Part shown: in pieces, positions 42,489 through 49,673 of the stretch
Position numbering within the stretch: the first letter of the stretch is position 1
Layout of the letters: each line of letters opens with the position of its first letter
Assembly (NCBI GenBank): GCA_946567425.1
Contig: CAMNXF010000001.1
Span: forward strand, 185,719 to 249,718
Reading direction: 5' to 3'
Length of the DNA: 64,000 nt
Source of the DNA: an uncultured Clostridia bacterium
Lineage (GTDB): Bacteria; Bacillota; Clostridia; Oscillospirales; Ruminococcaceae
The notes under the pieces: generated by a model
Told to the model about the DNA's origin: nothing
Seen by the model: the letters and a program-made list of their open reading frames with translations, nothing else
The model's database searches: none
Position numbers and translations under genes: made by a program

Positions 42489-43520
42489 GTGAAGGTTTAC
42501 ATCTATTCCGAGCTGCAAAAAAAGATCGCGAAAAGCGGGGTAGGGCGCGCTATCTATCACCAGAAAAAGGCGCTCTCGGACTGCGGAGTAACGCTCGTCG
42601 ACAGTCTCGAGGAGGCGGACGTGGTGCATATAAACACCGTTCTGCCCAATTCTTGGCGGCTGGCGAAAAGGGTGCGTAAAATGGGCATTCCGCTCGTATA
42701 TCACGCGCATTCCACCAAGGAGGATTTCCGCAATTCGTACATTGGTTCAAACCTTGTCGCGGGGTTGTTCAAGCGTTGGATAATAAGCTGCTATACCAAG
42801 GGTGACGTTATTATAACGCCGAGCGAGTATTCCAAAGGTCTGCTGAAGGGCTACGGCATCAAAAACGAAATTTTCGCCATATCCAACGGCATAGACCTTG
42901 AGGATTATAAACGCAATGAAGATGCGGGTAGAGCGTTCCGCAAAAAATACGGTTTTTCCGACGACGATAAAGTTGTCGTATCGGCGGGGCTGCTGATAAA
43001 GCGCAAGGGCGTTCACGACTTTGCGGAGATAGCACGCCGTCTGCCGCAGTACAAGTTTATATGGTTTGGCAGTGCAAATTTAAAGCTGGTCGGAAAGGAG
43101 GTTCGGAGCGCCGTAAAGAACGCTCCCGACAATCTCATTTTTGCGGGTTATGTGGACAAGCCCGCGTTGCAAGCTGCGCTTTCGGGCAGCGACCTGTTTC
43201 TGTTTCCGTCGTATGAAGAAACGGAGGGCATAGTCGTGCTGGAGGCGCTGGCAATGAAAATTCCAACCCTGTTAAGAAATATTCCCGTGTATGACGGCTG
43301 GATTTGTTCATACGGGGGGGGGGGCGGAACAAACGCCTATCTCGCCAACGACCTCAACGAATTTGTACGGCTCACCGGGGATATACTCGAAAACCGCCTG
43401 CCGCCGCTTGTGGAAAAAGGCTACAGGGTGGTATGTTCGCGCAGCTTTGCGCAGACGGGAAGACAACTTGCCGAGGCCTACAAGAGAGCGGTAGAACTGC
43501 ACAACAAGCGTCTGCCTTAA
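42489..43520 (+). CDS. GT4 glycosyltransferase with an 11-G tract
   Basis: This 343-residue GT-B enzyme of family GT4 starts KVYIYSELQKKIAKSGVGRA, contains HAHSTKEDFRNSYIGSNLVA, ISNGIDLEDY and the donor-binding E-x7-E motif in YEETEGIVVLEALAMK. It has no signal peptide or TM and is presumably membrane-associated. GTG 42489 with GGAGG 5 bases upstream is chosen. With the next gene it resembles the paired GT4 enzymes that build glycolipids on diacylglycerol in Firmicutes. Near codon 277 a run of 11 G encodes a Gly-rich loop just after YDGWICSY; a one-base change there would truncate the enzyme about 65 residues early. Confidence 0.9.
   Translation: MKVYIYSELQKKIAKSGVGRAIYHQKKALSDCGVTLVDSLEEADVVHINTVLPNSWRLAKRVRKMGIPLVYHAHSTKEDFRNSYIGSNLVAGLFKRWIISCYTKGDVIITPSEYSKGLLKGYGIKNEIFAISNGIDLEDYKRNEDAGRAFRKKYGFSDDDKVVVSAGLLIKRKGVHDFAEIARRLPQYKFIWFGSANLKLVGKEVRSAVKNAPDNLIFAGYVDKPALQAALSGSDLFLFPSYEETEGIVVLEALAMKIPTLLRNIPVYDGWICSYGGGGGTNAYLANDLNEFVRLTGDILENRLPPLVEKGYRVVCSRSFAQTGRQLAEAYKRAVELHNKRLP
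43314..43324 (+). repeat. Homopolymer tract of 11 G inside a GT4 gene
   Basis: Eleven consecutive G follow TAC inside the coding region of the first glycosyltransferase. In this sequence the frame is intact. Tracts of this length are prone to slippage in replication and in sequencing. Confidence 0.95.
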
Positions 43521-43608
43521 AGCGTCCGGCAATATTTCTCCTTTTATAACGCAAGTACGGGGCAATCCCGAAGTTATGTACATATTGCATTATTTGAGGA
43601 GAGATATT

Positions 43609-44643
43609 ATGAACAAAAAAACGATAAATATGATGTCAAAGGCGACGAGCGTCAAGGGACAGGGCGTCGGCTCGGCGTATATGGAGCAGGTGAAGCTGGT
43701 GCGCGAGGGGCTTTCGGACAAGTTCGAGGTATTTGAGAACGCACGCATGTTCGCCGACATTACGCACTACCACACCATAAACCCCGAATTTCTCTTGCAG
43801 AAAAAACAACGCTGCTGCAAGGGAACTTCGGTGTGTTATGTGCACATGATCCCCGACACGGTGGATCAGAGCCTTGCATTGCCGAAGCCCGCGCGCAAAG
43901 CGTTTTATTCGTATATGGTGAAATTCTACAAGAGCATGGAGCACCTTGTGGTGGTAAATCCGTACTTTAAGGACGCGTTGGAAAGCTACGGCATACCGCG
44001 CGAGCGCGTGACCTATATCCCGAATTTCGTGGATACAGAGCAGTTTCACCCCATTTCCGACGAGAAGAAACGCAAGGTACGCCGCAAGCTGGGCATTCCC
44101 GAGGACAAGTTTACGGTGCTGTGCGCGGGGCAATTGCAGGTGCGCAAGGGCGCGTTCGACTTTCTGAAGTGCGCGGAACTGCTGCCCGACGTTCAGTTCG
44201 TCTGGGCGGGAGGGTTCAGCTTCGGGCGGCTGTCTGACGGCTTCGACGAGCTTACCAAGGTCGTGAAGAACCCGCCGCATAATGTGAAATTCCTCGGCAT
44301 TATTGAGCGCGAGGATATGAACAAGGTGTACAACGCCGCCGACGTTATGGCGCTGCTGTCGTTTGACGAGCTGTTCCCGATGACGATACTCGAGGCGATG
44401 TGCGTGAATATTCCGATACTGCTGCGCGATCTGCCGATATACGACGATATTCTGTTCGATTTTTATTATCGTGAGAAAAACGTCGAGGGCTTCGTAAACG
44501 AACTGAAGAAACTGCGCGATGACAGCGTCTACTATGCCGCGGGCGTAGCAAACGCAAAACGCGGAAACGAGTTCTACGAAAAGAAGCACGTTTTGCAGAT
44601 GTGGGATGAGTTTTACACGTCAATATTAAATATAGAACAATAG
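43609..44643 (+). CDS. GT4 glycosyltransferase, diglycosyldiacylglycerol-synthase-like
   Basis: This 344-residue GT4 enzyme starts NKKTINMMSKATSVKGQGVG and continues SAYMEQVKLVREGLSDKFEV; GTSVCYVHMIPDTVDQSLAL and YIPNFVDTEQFHP follow, with the E-x7-E motif in FDELFPMTILEAM. The SVKGQGVGSAYxEQVKLV start is the pattern I associate with enzymes adding the second sugar to monoglycosyl-diacylglycerol (LafB/alDGS type). With the preceding GT4 gene a two-step glycolipid pathway, possibly a lipoteichoic acid anchor, is likely but not proven. GAGGAGAG precedes ATG 43609. Confidence 0.88.
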   Translation: MNKKTINMMSKATSVKGQGVGSAYMEQVKLVREGLSDKFEVFENARMFADITHYHTINPEFLLQKKQRCCKGTSVCYVHMIPDTVDQSLALPKPARKAFYSYMVKFYKSMEHLVVVNPYFKDALESYGIPRERVTYIPNFVDTEQFHPISDEKKRKVRRKLGIPEDKFTVLCAGQLQVRKGAFDFLKCAELLPDVQFVWAGGFSFGRLSDGFDELTKVVKNPPHNVKFLGIIEREDMNKVYNAADVMALLSFDELFPMTILEAMCVNIPILLRDLPIYDDILFDFYYREKNVEGFVNELKKLRDDSVYYAAGVANAKRGNEFYEKKHVLQMWDEFYTSILNIEQ

Positions 44644-44659
44644 AATATAAGGTTTTCGT

Positions 44660-44697
44660 GCAAAGTCTGTGGCAGACAGCGCTTGCTGCGAACTTTG
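44660..44697. repeat. Hairpin between GT4 gene and MATE gene
   Basis: GCAAAGT (44660-44666) pairs with ACTTTGC (44691-44697), with a GC-rich interior containing CAGCGCTTGCTG. It resembles a shorter relative of the GCAAAAG/CTTTTGC repeats of family B. Confidence 0.5.
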
Positions 44698-44717
44698 CCG
44701 CAAACCGGGAGACGAAA

Positions 44718-46091
44718 ATGGACGTTAAAGAAAATAAAATGGGCACGATGCCCGTGCCGAAGCTGCTGATAACAATGTCGCTGCCAATGGTCATTTCGAT
44801 GTTCGTGCAGGCGATGTACAACCTTATCGACAGCATTTTCGTGGCGCAGATAAATCAGGACGCGCTTACTGCCGTGAATATGTCATTCCCAATGCAGTCG
44901 CTGATGATCGCGTTTCAGACGGGATTGGGCGTGGGCATGAACGCGGCGGTATCACGGCTGCTCGGCGAAAAAAAGCCGCAGGAGGCGGGCAGAGCAGCAG
45001 TCCACGGGCTGATTTTGACGTTCGTGAACTACATAATTTTCCTGATGGTCGGGCTTACTTTAATGCCGCTGTTCTTCAACGCACAAAGCAAGTCGATCGC
45101 CGTTGTCGATTACGGCATAGAGTACCTTACCGTGATATGCTGCTTTTCGTTCGGACTTTTCTTCCAGATATGCTTTGAACGCTTTTTGCAGGCTACGGGC
45201 AAAACCGTTTACTCCATGATAATGCAGGGTGTTGGCGCGTTTATCAACATTTTCCTTGATCCCGTGTTTATTTTCGGAGTGCAGTCGCTCGGCATACCCG
45301 CAATGGGCGTGCGCGGAGCGGCTATAGCTACGGTGGTCGGACAGTGCATTTCGTGTGCGATAGGAGCGTTTCTGCATTTCAAGCTGAACCGCGATCTGAG
45401 ACTGGAGTTCAAGGGCTTTAAGCTCGACCGCGATATGGTGAAGAAGATATACGCGGTCGGAATACCGTCGATAGTGATGAGCGCGCTGATGTCGGTCATG
45501 ACCTACTGTATGAACATAATTCTCAAGGGCTATGAGGAAGCGGCGGCAACGGTGTTCGGCGTTTACTTCAAGCTCCAGAGCTTTGTGGTAATGCCCGTTT
45601 TCGGAATGAACAACGGCATAGTGCCGATAATCGCCTACAACTACGGCGCGCGAAAGGGCGAGCGTATTGTCAAGACGATAAAGCTCGGCGTTATATACGC
45701 TACGGCGACTATGCTTGTCGGACTTGCGCTGTTCCAGATGCTGCCCGAGTTTTTTCTGTCGTTTTTCAATCCCGACGAGGCGCTTATGCGGTTGGGTATT
45801 CCCGCGCTGCGGACGCTGTCGTTTTCGTTTATCTTTGTCGGCGGCTCCATTGTGATGACCTCGGCGTTTCAGGCGCTCGGAAACGGCGTATGGAGCTTAT
45901 TTGTGTTTATCGTAAGACTGCTCGTTCCCGCGCTCCCGCTGGCGGCGCTTTTCGGAATGATCGGCGGAACGTCGGCGATCTGGATTGCGCTCCCCGTGAG
46001 CGATCTGTGCGGCTTGCTGCTCGCGGCGGTGCTTATGCGGAAAATGTACAGACGGACTATTAAACCAATGATTGTTAAAGACAAGGTCTAA
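44718..46091 (+). CDS. MATE family efflux transporter
   Basis: This 457-residue protein has about 12 TM segments with the MATE internal repeat. The first half contains SMFVQAMYNLIDSIFVAQIN and GLGVGMNAAVSRLLGEKKPQ, and the second half PVFGMNNGIVPIIAYNYGAR. MATE transporters exchange drugs or metabolites for Na or H ions. GGGAG at 44707-44711 sets ATG 44718; the frame open upstream runs through the hairpin and is not coding. The stop codon at 46089-46091 is also the first base triplet of an intergenic repeat. Confidence 0.93.
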   Translation: MDVKENKMGTMPVPKLLITMSLPMVISMFVQAMYNLIDSIFVAQINQDALTAVNMSFPMQSLMIAFQTGLGVGMNAAVSRLLGEKKPQEAGRAAVHGLILTFVNYIIFLMVGLTLMPLFFNAQSKSIAVVDYGIEYLTVICCFSFGLFFQICFERFLQATGKTVYSMIMQGVGAFINIFLDPVFIFGVQSLGIPAMGVRGAAIATVVGQCISCAIGAFLHFKLNRDLRLEFKGFKLDRDMVKKIYAVGIPSIVMSALMSVMTYCMNIILKGYEEAAATVFGVYFKLQSFVVMPVFGMNNGIVPIIAYNYGARKGERIVKTIKLGVIYATATMLVGLALFQMLPEFFLSFFNPDEALMRLGIPALRTLSFSFIFVGGSIVMTSAFQALGNGVWSLFVFIVRLLVPALPLAALFGMIGGTSAIWIALPVSDLCGLLLAAVLMRKMYRRTIKPMIVKDKV

Positions 46092-46288
46092 TGCTGCGTT
46101 GGGCTTATTAAGTTTTTCTGTTGACCGCTGTTGTTTTGTTTTTTGTGTTGCCGCACAAGTCGCGAGAGGACATAAAGAAAAAAGAAACGAAACCACAAGT
46201 GGAAACAAAGAGAAAATCAAGAGCACACATTGTCCTCTGGCAATCGTAAACGACATTGTAATGAAAAATTCCCAGCCAAGTGCAACGC
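46089..46288. repeat. Intergenic foldback repeat, family A copy 2
   Basis: It starts at the MATE stop codon with TAATGCTGCGTTGGGC and ends with GCCAAGTGCAACGC, which is partly complementary. Inside, AGAGGACA (46165-46172) pairs with TGTCCTCT (46231-46238). The block TTTTTTGTGTTGCCGCAC ... CGCGAGAGGACA is the family A core. It ends immediately before the thiM ribosome binding site and so forms the leader of thiM. Confidence 0.75.
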
Positions 46289-46306
46289 AAAGAGGAGTGT
46301 AAGTTT

Positions 46307-47113
46307 ATGCTGCAACAGAACGACTTTACGCGCGCTATTGTCGCGTTAAGAGAAAAGCGTCCGCTGATACATTGCATAACAAACTATGTCACCGCAGGCG
46401 ATACCGCGAATATGCTGCTGGCGGCAGGAGCGTCGCCGATAATGGCAGACGACCCCGAGGAAACGGCGGAGATCACAGCGCAGGCGGACGCTCTGCTGTT
46501 GAATATGGGAACGCTCTCCGAACGCCACGTTTCGGCAATGCTCAAAGCGGGAACTGCCGCGAATAAAAAGGGCATTCCCGTTGTGCTGGATCCTGTGGGG
46601 ATACAGCTTTCGGAGTTCCGCAGAAATGCGGCGCGGAGAATATTTTCCGAGGTGAAAATTTCGACCGTTCGCGGAAACGTCTCCGAGCTTGCGTTTCTCG
46701 GCGGGTATACCGCAGTCGGCGCTCACGGAGTTGACTGCGATCCGAGCGATACCGGAAAAGCGCTTGCCGCCGCGTCCGACGCGGCTTTGAGGTATAATTG
46801 CGTATGCTGTGTAACGGGCGTGGAGGACCACATCACCGACGGCGACAGAGCGGTAATTCTGGAAAACGGCTGCGCGGCGCTTAAACGGATAACGGGAGCA
46901 GGTTGTATGACTACGGCGCTTATCGCGGCATTTGCGGCGGTCTGTGAACCGTTTTTCGCGGCGGTTTACGGTACGGCTTTTATGGGAATATGCGGCGAGC
47001 TTTCGGAGCGTGATCCGCAGTGCCGCCATATGGGCGGCTTCCGCGCGGGTCTTTTCGACAAAGCGGGAATGAGCGCCGAGGAGATCGCGGCGCATATACG
47101 AGGTGAAAATTAA
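46307..47113 (+). CDS. thiM: Hydroxyethylthiazole kinase
   Basis: This 268-residue ribokinase-fold enzyme phosphorylates 4-methyl-5-hydroxyethylthiazole in thiamine salvage. Diagnostic regions are PLIHCITNYVTAGDTANMLL, ASPIMADDPEE, LLLNMGTLSERH, VVLDPVGI and the C-terminal ITGAGCMTTALIAAFAAV with the anion hole. AGAGGAG at 46291 sets ATG 46307. It is immediately followed by thiE. No thi-box/TPP riboswitch is visible upstream; the leader is a family A repeat. Confidence 0.96.
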   Translation: MLQQNDFTRAIVALREKRPLIHCITNYVTAGDTANMLLAAGASPIMADDPEETAEITAQADALLLNMGTLSERHVSAMLKAGTAANKKGIPVVLDPVGIQLSEFRRNAARRIFSEVKISTVRGNVSELAFLGGYTAVGAHGVDCDPSDTGKALAAASDAALRYNCVCCVTGVEDHITDGDRAVILENGCAALKRITGAGCMTTALIAAFAAVCEPFFAAVYGTAFMGICGELSERDPQCRHMGGFRAGLFDKAGMSAEEIAAHIRGEN

Positions 47114-47746
47114 ATGGACAAACAAAAGGTTGATTACACGCTGTATCTGGTAACGGACAGGCGGTTAATGAGCAGCCAAACTATTGAGGAGTCGGTCGGC
47201 GCGGCTGTCGCGGGCGGCGTTTCGGTGGTTCAGCTTCGCGAAAAGGATTGTACCTCGCGTGAGTTTTATGAGCTTGCTGTGCGCGTTAAGAAGATCACCG
47301 CCCCGAAGAACGTTCCGCTCATTATCAACGACCGCATTGATATATGTCTGGCAGCCGACGCGGACGGTGTTCATCTCGGGCAGAAAGATGTGCCTTGTGC
47401 AGAGGCGCGGAGAATACTCGGCGCGGATAAATTGATTGGCGTTTCGGCAGCGCTTCTGGAGGAGGCTTGCCAAGCTCAGGCGGACGGTGCGGACTATCTC
47501 GGAGTTGGCGCGGTTTTTCCGACCGAAACAAAGTCCGATACCAGACCCGTGACCGTCGAAATTATTCGCGAGATACGAAAAGCGGTAACTATTCCTTTTG
47601 TCGTTATCGGCGGAGTAAACGAGGAAAATATCGGAAAGCTGTACGGCTTGGGAATAAACGGCGCGGCGGTGGTTTCGGCTGTCGCGTCGCGGAATGATGT
47701 TAGCGCCGCCGCAAGGATAATGCGCAGTGCCGCCGAGAAATTGTAA
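47114..47746 (+). CDS. thiE: Thiamine-phosphate synthase
   Basis: This 210-residue TIM-barrel enzyme joins hydroxymethylpyrimidine pyrophosphate with thiazole phosphate. Key regions are YLVTDRRLM, VVQLREKDCTSREFYELAV, IINDRIDICLAADADGVHLG, QKDVPCAEARRILG, YLGVGAVFPTETKSDT and FVVIGGVNEENI. The ATG follows the thiM stop directly, so the two genes are coupled. A bidirectional terminator separates it from the converging LacI-type gene. Confidence 0.96.
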   Translation: MDKQKVDYTLYLVTDRRLMSSQTIEESVGAAVAGGVSVVQLREKDCTSREFYELAVRVKKITAPKNVPLIINDRIDICLAADADGVHLGQKDVPCAEARRILGADKLIGVSAALLEEACQAQADGADYLGVGAVFPTETKSDTRPVTVEIIREIRKAVTIPFVVIGGVNEENIGKLYGLGINGAAVVSAVASRNDVSAAARIMRSAAEKL

Positions 47747-47752
47747 AAAAAT

Positions 47753-47787
47753 AACGGCTTGTTCTGCGTTTGATAGAACAAGCCGTT
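47753..47787. terminator. Bidirectional terminator thiE/lacI-type gene
   Basis: A perfect 13-bp stem AACGGCTTGTTCT/AGAACAAGCCGTT, 9-base loop, with A-run before and T-rich sequence after. Confidence 0.92.
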
Positions 47788-47792
47788 TTCGT

Positions 47793-48797
47793 TTATTTTA
47801 TTTTTTGTGTTGATTCCTTAACGACCAGCTTACCTGTAAGAATATGCGTTCTCTTTGGGAGAGATGGGTCGGCGATACGCTTGAACAGCGACTTAATTGC
47901 CTCCTTTGCCATTTCCTCCGAATCAATGTTAATTGTCGTTATCGACGGGTCGGATATTTCCGAAATCAGATAATTATCGTAGCCGACCACCGAAATGTCA
48001 TTCGGTACGGAAAGCCCTTTCGCTTTCAGGTCGCGAATCGCCACAAATGCGGTCTCGTCGCAATTACAGACAAACGCGCTCGGCAGCTTATCAGGCAGTT
48101 CAAGTTTCTCAAAACGTTCGCCGTCCGACAAACGGTCAGGAATTATCCAGTCGGGATCCATTTTCAGATCATACTCCAGCATTCCTTTTACATAGCCCAT
48201 AAATCTGTCAAAAATACTCGATGTTGCGGTGCGCGTGCCAATAAAGCCTATTTCCTTATGTCCGAGCGAGATAAGATGCTTTGTCAGCATATATGCGCCG
48301 TGATAACCGTTTGTCACCACGCAGTCTGCCTCGATGCCGGGAACGTAATAATCCAGCAGCACAAGATTGTTTGTGTGGTTCATCAACATACGCAGATACG
48401 GAACGCTGAGCTGTCCGAGCGAAATAACACCCGTTATGCGGTTGTTCGAGAATAAATTCGGCACGGATACCGCGCTTTCCTCTTCCGCTCCGATATTTTC
48501 CTGTATGCAGGAAATGCCCTCGCTTTTCAGCAGCTTAAGTATATTGTTGTACAGTGCCCAGTAAAACGACCCGTTGGGGTTGATAAACTTATTTGGGATA
48601 AGAACGCCGATAACGCCCTCCATTTTATTGGAAACCGATTTTGTGGAGACATAACCCATTTTATCCGCTGTTTCACGAATTTTTGCGCGAACCTCCTCGC
48701 TTACTCCGCTGCGTCCGCAGAGAGCCTTTGAAACGGTAACCGTACTTGTGCCGCAAGCCTTGGCAATATCGGCGATCGTTACCTGTTTTTTCGGCAT
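47793..48797 (-). CDS. LacI/GalR-family regulator
   Basis: This 334-residue regulator has the LacI HTH (QVTIADIAKACGTSTVTVSK; ALCGRSGVSEEVRAKI) followed by a periplasmic-binding-protein-like sensor (GVIGVLIPNKFINPNG ... VVGYDNYLISEISDPSITTI). It probably controls a carbohydrate gene set, but no transporter or glycosidase is adjacent. The mannan genes in this window are candidate targets. I chose ATG 48797 with GGGAGG upstream; the in-frame extension to 48821 has no ribosome binding site of its own. Confidence 0.92.
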   Translation of the reverse strand: MPKKQVTIADIAKACGTSTVTVSKALCGRSGVSEEVRAKIRETADKMGYVSTKSVSNKMEGVIGVLIPNKFINPNGSFYWALYNNILKLLKSEGISCIQENIGAEEESAVSVPNLFSNNRITGVISLGQLSVPYLRMLMNHTNNLVLLDYYVPGIEADCVVTNGYHGAYMLTKHLISLGHKEIGFIGTRTATSSIFDRFMGYVKGMLEYDLKMDPDWIIPDRLSDGERFEKLELPDKLPSAFVCNCDETAFVAIRDLKAKGLSVPNDISVVGYDNYLISEISDPSITTINIDSEEMAKEAIKSLFKRIADPSLPKRTHILTGKLVVKESTQKIK

Positions 48798-48835
48798 ATC
48801 CCAGCACCTCCCTGTTTTCATGATAATACAGTTTA

Positions 48836-48864
48836 ATTATACCTCAATTATTAACAAAAATCAA
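48836..48864 (-). promoter_or_regulatory. Promoter of the LacI-type gene
   Basis: Read on the minus strand: TTGATT (48864-48859), 17-base spacer and TATAAT (48841-48836), about 38 bases before the ATG. Confidence 0.75.
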
Positions 48865-48869
48865 TGCTA

Positions 48870-49224
48870 TCATTAACTAAAAATAAAGCGCGTTTTTTAA
48901 ACAAGTTGCATAATTACGTTGTAACTTAAATACTTAAAAATCGTTGTCTGTGTAAAACCCGCTGTTCAGCGGCAATTTTCGGAAGATACCGGAGAAAATT
49001 ACTTAAATTACGCAACCGACCAAAAGGTATACTTATAAGGTTATTCTACCACATTTAGGTAAAAAAGTCAAGCACCAACTTTAAAAAATATTGTTAATTT
49101 ATTTATGCCGCGGAGGGCTATGGTTTATTACTTAAGTTGGTCGTTGTTTTTTAATTAAAATGTTGCCGCATGGTTGCATGAGGTTTTTCGTGCTCTGTTT
49201 ATAGTACTTTGTTTTAAGTTGCTT
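48870..49224. other. A+T-rich intergenic stretch without a recognised gene
   Basis: Together with the adjoining repeat this is the longest non-coding gap in the window (48798-49673). It contains many TTAA steps and two near-copies of ACTTAAATNAC/TACTTAA around 48930 and 49000. A partial family A-like stretch (GTTGCCGCATGGTTGCATGAGG) lies near 49161-49182. I see no open frame with a ribosome binding site. Confidence 0.5.
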
Positions 49225-49350
49225 CCTGTGGTTTCGTTTCTTTATTTTTTGTGTTGATGCACGGTTGCGATAGGACACCCTTCGGGGAGGAGGAAAGACA
49301 AAACCCGACAAAAGTGCGGAATTCCCCCCTCCACGAAGGGTGTCCTCCTG
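49225..49350. repeat. Intergenic foldback repeat, family A copy 3
   Basis: The block GTGGTTTCGTTTCTTTATTT, then GCACGGTTGCGATAGGACAC, is followed by a perfect 13-bp hairpin AGGACACCCTTCG (49272-49284) / CGAAGGGTGTCCT (49334-49346). The loop holds CCGACAAAAGTGCGG. The minus strand of copy 1 (35012-34911) matches this over about 95 bases, including the loop. Confidence 0.82.
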
Positions 49351-49673
49351 CATTGTGAGATTACATTATAATTAAATAAAACGGGACAACAAATCACATT
49401 TTCTTCCTGCTCCCTGTACGGCGGCACTTATTAAAACAAAAAACGCAACAACGAGTGACATTAAAATTTCATTTCACACGGCAATTTCCCATACTAATTA
49501 TATAAGGTTAATTCACGTTTGTTGCAAATTGCACAAAACTCACGATAATTAAAGTGCAAATTTGTCGTGAACGATATTGACGAAACAGACAAAAAATTAT
49601 ATAATAAAAGTGGCTAACCATATTTACGGTTTGCTTGGTCGGGCAGTCTGCCCATTTGTGAAAGGATTTTAAT

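Noticed and set aside
46092..46306. TPP riboswitch upstream of thiM
   Set aside because: I looked for the conserved thi-box helices (CTGAGA and ACCTGA-like elements) and saw none; the leader is a foldback repeat.
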